Assembly (NCBI RefSeq): GCF_014837155.1
Contig: NZ_JACYHA010000028.1
Coordinates: forward strand, 1-42,914
Direction: 5' to 3'
Source: Litchfieldia stipae
GTDB lineage: Bacteria; Bacillota; Bacilli; Bacillales; Bacillaceae_L
Length of the DNA stretch: 42,914 nucleotides
Notes under the pieces: model-generated
The model's input: only the letters and a program-made list of their open reading frames with translations
What the model was told of the DNA's origin: nothing
The model's database searches: none
Position numbers and translations under genes: made by a program
In this document: one piece after another, positions 8,980-18,055 of the stretch
How the letters are laid out: the number at the start of each line of letters is the position of its first letter
Position numbering within the stretch: the first letter of the stretch is position 1

Positions 8980-9753
8980 ATGGGGAAAGTGTATTTAGTT
9001 GGTGCTGGACCTGGTGAACCTGAGTTAATCACCCTAAAGGGATTACGTTGTATTAAGGAAGCGGATGTGATTTTATACGATCGCTTAGTGAATGAAGAAT
9101 TGTTAAGTTATGCAAAGGATGATGCAGAGCTTATTTTCTGTGGGAAATCTCCTGAGTGTCATACACTTCAACAAGAAAGAATTAATGAATTATTAGTTGA
9201 GCATGCGATAAATGGGAAAATTGTTACAAGATTAAAAGGTGGAGATCCCTTTGTATTCGGGCGTGGTGGGGAAGAAGCGGAAGAATTATATAAACATGGG
9301 ATTCCATTTGAAATAGTACCAGGTATTACTTCTGGGATTGCAGCTGCAGCATACGCAGGTATTCCTGTCACCCACAGAGAACTAAGTTCATCCTTTGCAT
9401 TTGTTGCTGGCCATCGGAAAGATTTTGAAGAGGATAATATTCGATGGGAGGCACTTGCAAAAGGTGTTGATACATTTGCCATCTATATGGGTGTGAGAAA
9501 CCTTCCTTTTATCCAAAAAAAGCTAGTTGAATTTGGTAAGGCAAAGGAGACACCAGTAGCAGTCATTAATTGGGGAACTACTCCTGTCCAAAGAACTGTT
9601 GTTGGTACCTTGGATAATATCAGTGATATAGTAAAAGAAGAAGGAATTGAAAATCCTTGTATGATCATTGTCGGTGAAGTGGTACGGATGAGGGAAAAAA
9701 TAAAGTGGTTTGAAGAACTAAATCCAAAGGGGTTAAGTGAGGTAATTGATTAA
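8980..9753 (+). CDS. cobA: uroporphyrinogen-III C-methyltransferase (SumT)
   Basis: Methylates uroporphyrinogen III twice with SAM to give precorrin-2, the first step to siroheme. It has 257 residues from the chosen ATG. The SAM-binding N-terminus VYLVGAGPGEPELITLKG and the second signature RLKGGDPFVFGRGGEE (near 83-98) are both complete. The start at 8980 has AGAGGGG about 7 nt upstream; an upstream in-frame GTG at 8956 is less likely. It is a single-domain enzyme, not the CysG fusion. Its stop overlaps the sirB start by 1 nt, indicating translational coupling. Confidence 0.93.
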   Translation: MGKVYLVGAGPGEPELITLKGLRCIKEADVILYDRLVNEELLSYAKDDAELIFCGKSPECHTLQQERINELLVEHAINGKIVTRLKGGDPFVFGRGGEEAEELYKHGIPFEIVPGITSGIAAAAYAGIPVTHRELSSSFAFVAGHRKDFEEDNIRWEALAKGVDTFAIYMGVRNLPFIQKKLVEFGKAKETPVAVINWGTTPVQRTVVGTLDNISDIVKEEGIENPCMIIVGEVVRMREKIKWFEELNPKGLSEVID

Positions 9754-10517
9754 TGGAAGCAGTTCTATATATTTGTCATGGAAGTCGAGTCCCGAAAGCG
9801 AGTGAGGAAGCGCGTTTTTTTATTGAAAAATGTATGGAAAAGCTATTAAATCAAGTGGGTTATCAAGAGTGCTGTTTCCTTGAGTTGGCTGAACCAAGTA
9901 TTGAAGAGGCTTTCACTCGATGTGTTGAAATGGGAGCAACCAAAATATCAGCTTTACCTGTATTGTTACTTACTGCAGGACATGCAAAGATTGATATTCC
10001 AGATGAGCTCGTAAAAATGAAGAGGAAATTTCCACATGTAGATATTCGATATGGGCGCCCAATTGGTGTTCATCCACAAATGATTGATATCGTTAACGAA
10101 AGAATCTTAGATTCAAATGTACCGTTAACGAATGAATCAAATATTCTTTTAGTAGGCAGAGGATCAAGTGATCCAGATGTACAGCGTGACTTTACTGATA
10201 TTGCGCATCTTTTAAAGGATCAAACAAAGGTAACGGTTGATGTTTGTTATTTAGCTGCTTGTGAACCGAGCTTTGAAGAAGGATTACAAATTGCTCAACA
10301 AAGAGAAGCGAAAAGAATATTTGTTGTTCCTTATCTTTTATTTACAGGTATCTTAATGAAAACAATGGAGAGAAAGATTAAGAACATCAATAAAGAAAGT
10401 GATAAGGAATTTATTCTCTGTCCTTACCTAGGATATCATCAAATTCTTCAAGAAGTTATTATAAAAAGGGTGCTTGAGATAATAGATGAAACAGCCTATA
10501 GCAAGGAGATTGTCTAA
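9753..10517 (+). CDS. sirB: sirohydrochlorin ferrochelatase (CbiX/SirB family)
   Basis: Inserts ferrous iron into sirohydrochlorin to give siroheme, in the cytosol. It has 254 residues made of two homologous halves, the long CbiX form. The N-terminal motif CHGSRVPKASEEA holds the candidate metal-binding His at residue 9, and TAGHAKIDIPDE holds the second His. The C-terminal half has the degenerate repeat LLVGRGSSDPDV. It overlaps sumT and sirC by 1 nt on each side, which supports the siroheme role over cobalt insertion. Iron specificity is inferred from context. Confidence 0.88.
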   Translation: MEAVLYICHGSRVPKASEEARFFIEKCMEKLLNQVGYQECCFLELAEPSIEEAFTRCVEMGATKISALPVLLLTAGHAKIDIPDELVKMKRKFPHVDIRYGRPIGVHPQMIDIVNERILDSNVPLTNESNILLVGRGSSDPDVQRDFTDIAHLLKDQTKVTVDVCYLAACEPSFEEGLQIAQQREAKRIFVVPYLLFTGILMKTMERKIKNINKESDKEFILCPYLGYHQILQEVIIKRVLEIIDETAYSKEIV

Positions 10518-11116
10518 TGTTACCGATTATGCTTGATTTGTTGGATAGGCAGTGTGTGGTTATTGGCGGTGGAAAAATTGCAGCGAGAAAAATAAAAAAA
10601 CTATTAAATACAGGTGCTAAAATTGTTGTCATCAGTCCTTTTATTTCTGACGAGATTAAAGAATTAGCAAATGAACAAAAACTAGTGGTATTAGAAAGAG
10701 AAGTTCTTAATGAGGATTATAAGGATGCTTTTTTAGTGATTGCTGCAACCGATTCGTTTGAAGTGAACCAGGAAATCGTCTCTAACGTAAAATCGAACCA
10801 GTTAATATGTGTAGTGAATAAACACGAATTAGGTAATGTTCATATACCAGCCTCTTTTTCACGTGGAAAACTACAAATTAGTGTATCAACCTCTGGCGCT
10901 AGTCCCCATTTAGCCAAGAAAATTCGTAACAAGTTAATGAATACATATGATGAATCCTATGAGGAATATCTTGATTTTCTTAATGAATGTAGATTATCAC
11001 TAAAAGAATTAACTGACCAAGGCTTAAAAGCACAGCTATTAGAAGAACTTATAGACGAAAAATATCTTCAATCAACTAGTGAACGCGAACAATTTAAGAA
11101 AAGAAATCATCTCTAG
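10517..11116 (+). CDS. sirC: precorrin-2 dehydrogenase SirC
   Basis: NAD-dependent oxidation of precorrin-2 to sirohydrochlorin. It has 199 residues. The Rossmann motif GGGKIAARK begins near residue 17, followed by VVISPFISDEIKELA. The conserved ISVSTSGASPHLAKKIR segment, typical of the CysG N-terminal/SirC family, lies near residues 121-137. It is the last gene of the operon and its final codons form part of the terminator stem. It has no CysG-type methylase fusion; those functions are in the two preceding genes. Confidence 0.9.
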   Translation: MLPIMLDLLDRQCVVIGGGKIAARKIKKLLNTGAKIVVISPFISDEIKELANEQKLVVLEREVLNEDYKDAFLVIAATDSFEVNQEIVSNVKSNQLICVVNKHELGNVHIPASFSRGKLQISVSTSGASPHLAKKIRNKLMNTYDESYEEYLDFLNECRLSLKELTDQGLKAQLLEELIDEKYLQSTSEREQFKKRNHL

Positions 11117-11140
11117 GAAATTAAACTTAGAGATTTTTTT
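11108..11140 (+). terminator. terminator of the cysH operon
   Basis: ATCTCTAG (11108-11115) and CTTAGAGAT (11126-11134) form a stem running into a T-run to 11140. The 5' arm overlaps the end of sirC. Confidence 0.75.
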
Positions 11141-11228
11141 GAATTTTAATTTGGTTACTATAATAATATTATGTAAACTAATCATAAATAAAAGAAGACA
11201 GGGGACACTATCATTACTCTAATAAGAA

Positions 11229-11492
11229 GTGGTGATAAATGTGGAGCATATATTTTTAGGAGAAGTATCTAATAACGAGTATATATTAAAACAGGTGAAA
11301 CAAATTCCAACACAATCAATCATGAAGAAACAACAAATTCAATCATTATCAGATTACCTCGCCAAGGCCGTTCATCATGATGAGCATCATATCATAACCA
11401 TCAATGATCAATTACCAATTAGATTAACCAATGATGAAGCGAATCAGTTAATTACTGAATTAGAGAGTATTGAGCAAAGTCTCATTGAATAA
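11229..11492 (+). CDS. small hypothetical protein
   Basis: An 87-residue hydrophilic protein, without cysteines, signal peptide or membrane segment, and with two His-rich spots (VHHDEHH). I do not recognise the family. Starts are GTG at 11229 or, more plausibly by RBS spacing (AGAAGTGGTGAT), GTG at 11241. It is bounded by terminators on both sides, so it is probably an independent transcript. The predicted helix-strand-helix pattern (helix 30-48, strand near 53-60, helix 66-87) suggests a compact small domain. Confidence 0.5.
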   Translation: MVINVEHIFLGEVSNNEYILKQVKQIPTQSIMKKQQIQSLSDYLAKAVHHDEHHIITINDQLPIRLTNDEANQLITELESIEQSLIE

Positions 11493-11505
11493 GCTTTTTT
11501 ACATT

Positions 11506-11538
11506 GATTTCTCTACATAGGGAGATCTTTTTTTATTT
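11506..11538 (+). terminator. terminator of the small hypothetical gene
   Basis: GATTTCTC (11506-11513) and GGGAGATC (11520-11527) form an 8-bp stem with two G-T wobbles and a 6-nt loop, followed by a T-rich tail. Confidence 0.65.
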
Positions 11539-11539
11539 T

Positions 11540-11703
11540 GGCTGTTTTCTCAATGTTTGTTGTTTTTTGAGGTGAATTAATTGAGAATAGATTTCTAGCA
11601 GACTGAATACACGTGGGACTCCCGTGGGACTAGTTGGCTCCCATAGGACGCGGAGTGTATTCAGGCTGCGGTATCAAAAGCAACAATATATACGAAAACA
11701 GCC
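11540..11703. repeat. nested palindromic intergenic repeat, copy 1
   Basis: Outer arms GGCTGTTTTC (11540-11549) and GAAAACAGCC (11694-11703) are perfect. Inside, 11598-11612 and 11655-11669 form a 15-bp inverted repeat with one mismatch (core CTGAATACAC). The centre holds repeated GTGGGACT words. Layout and the GCTGTT...AACAGC edges match the repeat at 40424-40551, suggesting one dispersed Bacillaceae intergenic repeat family. Confidence 0.6.
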
Positions 11704-11781
11704 TTTATTTTAGAACTTTAAGAAGGATTCTATCTTTCGAATGTCGAAATATTAATAATCATGCTGATTGGAGGAAATTAG

Positions 11782-13803
11782 ATGGCAATTCAAATGAAAA
11801 GTAATGTGATTGAAGACTTTCATGGCACGAAAGTGGCTGATCCATATCGTTGGCTCGAGGATACAAATCTAAAAGAGACACTTGAGTGGGAAAAAGAAAT
11901 GAAAGCAGAAAGTAATAATTATTTTTCTCAATCAAATACACATACTCTTGATCAAGAGCGACTAAAAGAGCTGTGGAACTTTCCGAAATATTTCGTACCT
12001 AAAAAGATTAATAATATATTATTCTACCAAAAAAATGACGGATTAAAGAACCAAGCCGTACTGTATAAGAAAGAAGATTCCACTGAGGAGGTAGTAATTG
12101 ATCCCAATTCTCTTTCAGAGGATGGGACTGTTGCCGTAACGAATTATTCATTTAGTAGCGATGGTCGTTATGTTGCTTATGCAGCTTCAGCTAATGGTAG
12201 TGATTGGCAAGAAATTCGTGTTCGTGAAGTTGAAACGGGTAAGGATTTAAGCGATGTGATTAACTGGGTTAAGTTTTCTTCCATCGTTTGGAATCCTGAT
12301 CATACAGGATTTTTCTATAGTAGATTTCCACAGCCTGGAACAGTTAGTAAAGAAGATGAAAGTAATCACAATAAGGTATACTTTCATCTATTAAATACTG
12401 ACCAGCAAGATGATATCTTGATTCATGAACAGCCGGAAGAAAAAGAATTAATGTTTTCTCCATACCTTTCAGAGGACAAACAATTTCTCTGCTTACATGT
12501 AAGCTTTGGAACGGCGTCTGAAAACAGATTTTATATAAAGCATATTGGCTCAGATGATAAATTTACAAAGTTGCTAGATGAGCAGGATGCTGAGTATTCT
12601 TATCTTACAAATGAAAATCATATTTTTTATTTCCAAACGAATCTAAATGCTCCAAAGGGGCGTGTTATATCAATTGATATTAATAATCCAAGTAGAGATA
12701 ACTGGAAAGAAGTGATTTCAGAACAAGAAAATGTTATTGATCGTATTAAATATGTAGATGAGAAATTTGTGGTGGTGTTCTTAAAGGATGCGCAAAACAC
12801 ACTCCAACTGTTTAATAAAGAAGGTCAGTTTGAACGTGAGATTCCTGTTCCATTTATAGGCTCTCTCACTGAATTAACTGTTAATAAAGATGAAGCAGAA
12901 ATATTCTTCGGTTTAACGTCATTTTTACATCCAACTAGTGTGTATCAATACAGCTTGAAAAGTGCTGAAATAAGTGTTTTCGCACAGTCTAATTTAGCAT
13001 TCGATGTCTCAGAATATGAGACAACACAAATTTTCTATCCTTCAAAAGATGGCACAAAGGTTCCGATGTTTTTAACACATAAAAAAGGGATAGATTTGAA
13101 TGGACAACATCCTGTGATTTTGTATGGTTATGGGGGATTTAATGTAAGTCTTACTCCTTCCTTTAATCCGGCTATTCTCAGGTGGCTTGAAAAAGGCGGA
13201 ATCTATGCGGTAGCAAACCTACGTGGTGGAGCTGAATACGGGGAAGAATGGCACAAAGCGGGGATGCTGGAGAACAAACAAAATGTATTTGATGATTTTA
13301 TTGCTGCAGGAGAATGGTTAATTAGTAGTAACTATACTTCAAAAGAGAAATTATCAATCATGGGAGGTTCAAATGGTGGATTATTAGTGGCAGCATGCAT
13401 GGTTCAACGTCCTGATTTATTTGGAGCTGTCATTTGTAGGGTGCCTGTGATCGATATGTTGCGTTATCATAAATTCACCATTGGCAGGTACTGGATTCCT
13501 GAGTATGGTAATGCAGAAAAGCCTGAGGACTTTCCGTACCTATATGCTTATTCTCCATTACATAATGTGAAAGAAGGAGAGAAATATCCTTCCATATTGA
13601 TCGCAACAGCAGATAGTGATGATAGAGTGGTGCCTGCCCATGCAAAGAAATTCACAGCTACTTTGAAGGAAAAGGCAGAATCAGGTTCTACGATTATCCT
13701 TCGACTTGAATCAAAGGCTGGGCATGGATTAGGAAAACCTACATCTAAATTAATTGAAGAATGGGCGGATTTCTACACATTCTTAGATAAAGAATTAAGT
13801 TAA
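11782..13803 (+). CDS. prolyl oligopeptidase family serine peptidase (S9A)
   Basis: Cytosolic serine peptidase cleaving short peptides after proline. It has 673 residues, typical for S9A. The N-terminal segment FHGTKVADPYRWLED is characteristic, followed by a seven-bladed propeller region (about 75-400) and a C-terminal alpha/beta-hydrolase domain. The nucleophile Ser530 is in GGSNGG, the acid lies in DSDDRVVP (611-618), and the catalytic His648 is in AGHGLGK. The oxyanion tyrosine is in YGYGGF. GGAGG precedes the ATG. No signal peptide. The gene is intact; the following mobile block begins within about 10 nt of its stop. Confidence 0.9.
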   Translation: MAIQMKSNVIEDFHGTKVADPYRWLEDTNLKETLEWEKEMKAESNNYFSQSNTHTLDQERLKELWNFPKYFVPKKINNILFYQKNDGLKNQAVLYKKEDSTEEVVIDPNSLSEDGTVAVTNYSFSSDGRYVAYAASANGSDWQEIRVREVETGKDLSDVINWVKFSSIVWNPDHTGFFYSRFPQPGTVSKEDESNHNKVYFHLLNTDQQDDILIHEQPEEKELMFSPYLSEDKQFLCLHVSFGTASENRFYIKHIGSDDKFTKLLDEQDAEYSYLTNENHIFYFQTNLNAPKGRVISIDINNPSRDNWKEVISEQENVIDRIKYVDEKFVVVFLKDAQNTLQLFNKEGQFEREIPVPFIGSLTELTVNKDEAEIFFGLTSFLHPTSVYQYSLKSAEISVFAQSNLAFDVSEYETTQIFYPSKDGTKVPMFLTHKKGIDLNGQHPVILYGYGGFNVSLTPSFNPAILRWLEKGGIYAVANLRGGAEYGEEWHKAGMLENKQNVFDDFIAAGEWLISSNYTSKEKLSIMGGSNGGLLVAACMVQRPDLFGAVICRVPVIDMLRYHKFTIGRYWIPEYGNAEKPEDFPYLYAYSPLHNVKEGEKYPSILIATADSDDRVVPAHAKKFTATLKEKAESGSTIILRLESKAGHGLGKPTSKLIEEWADFYTFLDKELS

Positions 13804-13883
13804 AGAACTAACCTACTAATAGCACACAAATCGAAAAACATGAAGCCTTTAGAAAAAAGGGATATAAGTGTTTTAATCTGTCA

Positions 13884-15251
13884 TTGATAAATAATCCGAA
13901 AGTAAAGTATCGAGAAAACCCTTCAAATAAAGAAAAAAGTATTTATCCTGTGGAACAGTACTTATCACTTATGGATTATGTAAGAAACATATCAAAACAT
14001 AAAGAGAATTCTTTAAAAGATATCCAGAACATCTCAGGAGACATTAAATATGACAGGTATGCTTCTACATGGTTATACGTCGTGATTCATCTTAATAATG
14101 CTTGGAGACATTTTGATGTTACGTTATTACCACGTATCGATTTAACAAATACTTCAGTAAAAGACCTTGATTGGTTCAAAGAAAATACCTTATCAGATGA
14201 TGATGTGGATATGATTGTAAATCAGTTAAAAAGAAAGCGTTTTAAACATGGTAAAAACAAAAAGGATAGAAGGTTCATTTGTTCAAGAGAATTAAAAGAA
14301 GCTTTTGCTACAGCTGCTGCTATTTGTGAATTAAGATGTAAAGAATTTACACCTAGCAGTGATTGTTTAATAGATTTCGAGGGTACAAATCATGACTTTA
14401 CAATAGGCTCTCATAATGCATTTTTTAAGGATTTTCCAAAATCAATAGAGTTTCAATCATTAAAGGCTAATCGTACACTCATTAGTTATATGTATGATGT
14501 TATTAAAAAAATGACAAACCGTAACCCTCTTGAAATTACGAAATATATCAGAAGCCATTCTGATGTAGAAATAACAAATGTTTATGTAGAAATTCCACAA
14601 GAACATCTCGACTTTATAACAACACAATTATTTGGTTTAGGAAACTTTGGATATATCTACGATATGATGTCTGTTTTAGTCTTAGGAGAAGCTCCAGAAG
14701 ATCGTGAAGAGCGTACTAAACAAGCGTTGGTGATGAGAGATTTATTTGGTAGCATTTACAAAATTGAAGAGTTAGCGGGATATATCGAGGCTCTAGAAAA
14801 GGAAAAAGATGTTGTAGGCGAAATAATTATAGGATTATCAAATGAGGAATTAGGAGATAGATTTAACTTAATTAAATTAAATCAAATGCCAGCTAAACAA
14901 GAAAACTATCAGTGTTTATTAGGAGAAGATGGATGTATATTTAAGGGGAGAGACTGTCAACAATGTCCATTATCAATACCTAACTTTTATGCTCTATCTT
15001 CATTAGGTGATAGCATAGCAATAAAAGTGAAAGAATTTCATAATGAGTTCTATTCGACTAACTTACCTGCTGAAAAGTCTAGAATTGCTAAGTTATTGTA
15101 TTCAGAATTAGCATTGATGAGACAAGCAGTAACACGTTTTGGTGAAAAAGAAGTAAGTTTCTTTATTAAAGGTGGTATTGACCAATTGAGAACAGAGACA
15201 AAAGCAATACCTAGTCTAAAGCCATACATTCAAGTGGGTGATTATTCATGA
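13884..15251 (+). CDS. 5'-truncated large recombinase-like protein of a three-gene cassette
   Basis: 455 residues from a TTG at 13884 without a convincing RBS. The same frame is open upstream to 13812 and reads like protein there too (EKHEAFRKKGYKCF), so the true N-terminus has been lost next to the prolyl oligopeptidase stop. Residues 190-235 carry a tyrosine-recombinase-like pattern (LKANRTLISY, then RSHSDVEITNVY), which I read as a divergent box with R, H and Y. A Cys cluster CIFKGRDCQQC lies near 351-361. It overlaps the next recombinase gene by 4 nt (ATGA), so the three genes form one operon. The organisation resembles Tn554 tnpABC or the gamma-mobile-trio type, but I cannot assign the exact family. 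Confidence 0.6.
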   Translation: MINNPKVKYRENPSNKEKSIYPVEQYLSLMDYVRNISKHKENSLKDIQNISGDIKYDRYASTWLYVVIHLNNAWRHFDVTLLPRIDLTNTSVKDLDWFKENTLSDDDVDMIVNQLKRKRFKHGKNKKDRRFICSRELKEAFATAAAICELRCKEFTPSSDCLIDFEGTNHDFTIGSHNAFFKDFPKSIEFQSLKANRTLISYMYDVIKKMTNRNPLEITKYIRSHSDVEITNVYVEIPQEHLDFITTQLFGLGNFGYIYDMMSVLVLGEAPEDREERTKQALVMRDLFGSIYKIEELAGYIEALEKEKDVVGEIIIGLSNEELGDRFNLIKLNQMPAKQENYQCLLGEDGCIFKGRDCQQCPLSIPNFYALSSLGDSIAIKVKEFHNEFYSTNLPAEKSRIAKLLYSELALMRQAVTRFGEKEVSFFIKGGIDQLRTETKAIPSLKPYIQVGDYS

Positions 15252-17023
15252 CGGTTTCCTTTAAGATTAATCAAGAAATTGAATTATTAGATGAATTTTC
15301 GGATGAGAAATTTGATATAACTTACAGTATCGAACAAGCAAAAGAGATATTAAAAGATGAGAACAATAAAAGTGACATAACGGAATGTTATTTTGAAAAA
15401 AGTATATGGACAATGGAAAATCCGGTTACAAAGACAAGAATTAACCTTAACTTTATAGACTTTAATAATACATTCACTAACAGTGACTTAATAGCCAAAA
15501 AAGATTTTATACTAATTGTAAAATGTTGGACTGCAAATATCATAAAAACTCGTAGCGCTCCTTTGGTAAAGAAATACCTTAATAAAATTATAGAGTTTAT
15601 TGAGATAACTGAATGTTTCTTGATTAAAGATGAGGAAAAAATACGTAATATATTAAAAAGAGAAAACGAGGAAAATAGATATTTGATTGCCTATACTATG
15701 CTAAACTTTTTTGACTTTTATGAAGAGTTGGATTCGGATAGTATTTATACTCAGATATTAATAGATGTAAAAGAAGAATTAAACGTAACGGGAAATAGGG
15801 CTGTGCGAAAATTACCCAAATCAAAGGATATTTTAATGTTCTCTTGGTTTCTGGATGATTTCTTTAGGCAGGTGGAACCCAGATCCAATGAGTATTATTA
15901 TTACTATCCTTTATATATTTGGTGGAACCTCACTAACTTAATACCGATGCGCCCTTCTGAATTTTGTAAGATTCACCGAGATTGTTTATTTATTGAAAAC
16001 AAAAAAACATATATACGATTACCTCGATATAAGCAACCAAAATACAAAAGTCAAATCCAAGTGATTGACAAAATAAGGATACCAAGTAATATGTATCAAG
16101 AAATTGAAGAATATATTGAACAAACGACAATGTTTGGAGAATCAAAAACACTAATTTCGTATCGTTCTGTAGCTCATAATGGAACCCAAAATCAAATGCG
16201 AAATAAAGTTGATCCTGATTACTTCACGCTTGATATTTTAGGGAAAATATTGAAGAATTTTTACAAATATATAATCACCAATATATATGGTAAAACAATC
16301 AAACCTTATGCAAAAGTTGATAAGGAAATATCTATTCTAGATAGAAAAGATGATAGGGAAGATTTCTATGATATAGATCAACAAATAAGACCCGGAGATA
16401 CTCGTCATTTCGCATTTTTAAATCTAATGAGGCAGGGATACCACCCGGTAGAAATTGCGCGTCTAGGGGGGCATACGACAGTTAGAGCGCAATACCATTA
16501 TCATCAACATACTGAGTATTGGGTCGATACAGATGTTTTAAAACTGATGATCCGTTTCAATTTAGATGAACAGAAGAAAAAACAGAGTGTAGGCGACAGG
16601 TCATCACTAAATGAGATTCCATCTGCTCTTAGTGATGAATTTAAAAAGAAGTTTATTTTCAAACCACCCACTTGTGAGAAAACGAAACGAAAAATGAAGA
16701 TCGGATATTGTACAGACCCTCTACAATTATGTAGAGTAAAGCATTGTATGTTGTGTGACGACTGGCGAATTTCAACAGATGAGTATCTTGAAAAAACTAG
16801 ACAAATAGAAGAGATAATTAAAGAAAGCAAGAGAGATGTTGATCGATTAACTTCTACGCTACTAAATCTTTATAAATTAGCACTCTCTAATTCAAGTGAT
16901 TTAGAATTTCAAGAACACAATATGCAAATTAATCAGGATTTAACTCTTGCTTCTAAGGAGCTTGAGGAAGCCATTAACAATTATGCTAAAATGCTATCAA
17001 TCAGTGAGAGGGTCGAAGACTGA
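15248..17023 (+). CDS. tyrosine-type site-specific recombinase (middle gene of trio)
   Basis: A 591-residue integrase-like protein. The catalytic set is visible: R235 in MRPSEF, R386-H387 in GDTRHFAFLN, H409 in LGGHTTV, and a nucleophile Tyr at 416 or 418 in AQYHYHQH. After the catalytic domain comes a cysteine-rich segment starting at C476 and ending C500-x2-C503, probably a zinc-binding module. A coiled-coil tail then runs from about 515 to 590. Large recombinases with such C-terminal Cys clusters occur as TnpB of Tn554-like elements. It overlaps its neighbours by 4 and 1 nt. It looks intact, unlike the gene before it. Confidence 0.78.
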   Translation: MTVSFKINQEIELLDEFSDEKFDITYSIEQAKEILKDENNKSDITECYFEKSIWTMENPVTKTRINLNFIDFNNTFTNSDLIAKKDFILIVKCWTANIIKTRSAPLVKKYLNKIIEFIEITECFLIKDEEKIRNILKRENEENRYLIAYTMLNFFDFYEELDSDSIYTQILIDVKEELNVTGNRAVRKLPKSKDILMFSWFLDDFFRQVEPRSNEYYYYYPLYIWWNLTNLIPMRPSEFCKIHRDCLFIENKKTYIRLPRYKQPKYKSQIQVIDKIRIPSNMYQEIEEYIEQTTMFGESKTLISYRSVAHNGTQNQMRNKVDPDYFTLDILGKILKNFYKYIITNIYGKTIKPYAKVDKEISILDRKDDREDFYDIDQQIRPGDTRHFAFLNLMRQGYHPVEIARLGGHTTVRAQYHYHQHTEYWVDTDVLKLMIRFNLDEQKKKQSVGDRSSLNEIPSALSDEFKKKFIFKPPTCEKTKRKMKIGYCTDPLQLCRVKHCMLCDDWRISTDEYLEKTRQIEEIIKESKRDVDRLTSTLLNLYKLALSNSSDLEFQEHNMQINQDLTLASKELEEAINNYAKMLSISERVED

Positions 17024-17745
17024 TGAAGAAAAGTAATAGAGGTAGAAAAGCTAAGTTATTCCCACAATCTGAAATCGACCAGATAGTTCAACGATTTGTC
17101 AATGAAAAACGGATTGATGGAATAGTTAAGCCTATGGAAGTTTATCGATTTTCAGTAGAACTTTATAATAACAACGAAATCGAATATAAACTGTCTGAGG
17201 ATTATTGGAGAAAGCCTAATCGGCAAGGTACTGTTACTATCGCTAAATTTAATCAAGTCCTTGAACATACCGTTGAAAGTGGAACTGATGAAATAGAGAG
17301 AATTATCGATACACAAGATGCCATTAATAAGCATTTTACAGGTAAGCAAGAAGATAAAAATAAATTAATCAGCCTTTTAAAAATGAATGAATCTAAAGCC
17401 AAGCGATATATGAATAAAAATAAAGTACTGCAAACAAAAGTTCGGAATCTTGAAGTAAGCTTAGCGGAACAAAAAGACAAGACTCAGGAATGGAAAGGTG
17501 TTGCTGAGAATCTAGAACAAGTGCTTTTTGCTTTGATGGATTACAGCGTGGATTCTGATGTACCTCTTGTAAATATGATGACTACCGGAAAATCTAGAAG
17601 TAAACCTGTAAATAAATTATTTGATACAATTTTTAGTGAACCTACTGCTGCATATAAATTTGAAGAATTTCAAAAACAAAGACATAATTTAGTTTCGATT
17701 AAAGATGGAAAACAGAAAAGTGCTTTTGATGATATTGACTTTTAA
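17023..17745 (+). CDS. accessory coiled-coil protein of the recombinase trio
   Basis: A 240-residue basic protein. Its N-terminus (KKSNRGRKAKLFPQ) resembles the short DNA-binding start of TnpC-like accessory proteins. The middle (about 110-170) is a heptad-rich coiled coil and the C-terminus has no recognised fold. The start codon overlaps the recombinase stop (TGATG), so it is translationally coupled. From its position it probably assists or orients the recombinase, as TnpC does in Tn554. That is inference. Confidence 0.6.
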   Translation: MKKSNRGRKAKLFPQSEIDQIVQRFVNEKRIDGIVKPMEVYRFSVELYNNNEIEYKLSEDYWRKPNRQGTVTIAKFNQVLEHTVESGTDEIERIIDTQDAINKHFTGKQEDKNKLISLLKMNESKAKRYMNKNKVLQTKVRNLEVSLAEQKDKTQEWKGVAENLEQVLFALMDYSVDSDVPLVNMMTTGKSRSKPVNKLFDTIFSEPTAAYKFEEFQKQRHNLVSIKDGKQKSAFDDIDF

Positions 17746-17929
17746 TTCTTAATTAAAACCTAAGTACATTTATTCTTTAATTGAAGTTGAATAACCTACT
17801 TCTTTTAAAAAAGATATGTTAAATAATATTGTTGATTTTTATGCAAATAGAGAGGGTGTTCGGGGCCAGCCCTAATGTCGCTATTTAGTAATGTTTGGTC
17901 TTTATTTTTGTCGGAGAATATGAAAAGAA

Positions 17930-17983
17930 AGAGCCGTCAGCCCTGTTGACCATAGTATAATGGTCTGTAGAGCTGACGGCTCT
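17930..17983. repeat. long hairpin at left side of the transposon
   Basis: AGAGCCGTCAGC (17930-17941) pairs perfectly with 17972-17983, with an inner GACCAT/ATGGTC pair (17948-17953, 17960-17965). There is no T-run on either strand. It could be a terminator for the upstream trio or part of a transposon end. Confidence 0.6.
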
Positions 17984-18000
17984 TAATCTAGAAAAGGAAA

Positions 18001-18046
18001 AGGTTATTTGTTCCTCTTTGCTTGGCGGCCAGAGAACAAATAACCT
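18001..18046. repeat. hairpin directly before the DUF6431 gene
   Basis: A perfect 13-bp inverted repeat (AGGTTATTTGTTC at 18001-18013, complement at 18034-18046) ends 9 nt before the DUF6431 ATG. No usual RBS is present, so this structure may restrict translation or mark a transposase-binding site. Confidence 0.55.
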
Positions 18047-18055
18047 CACACTATA

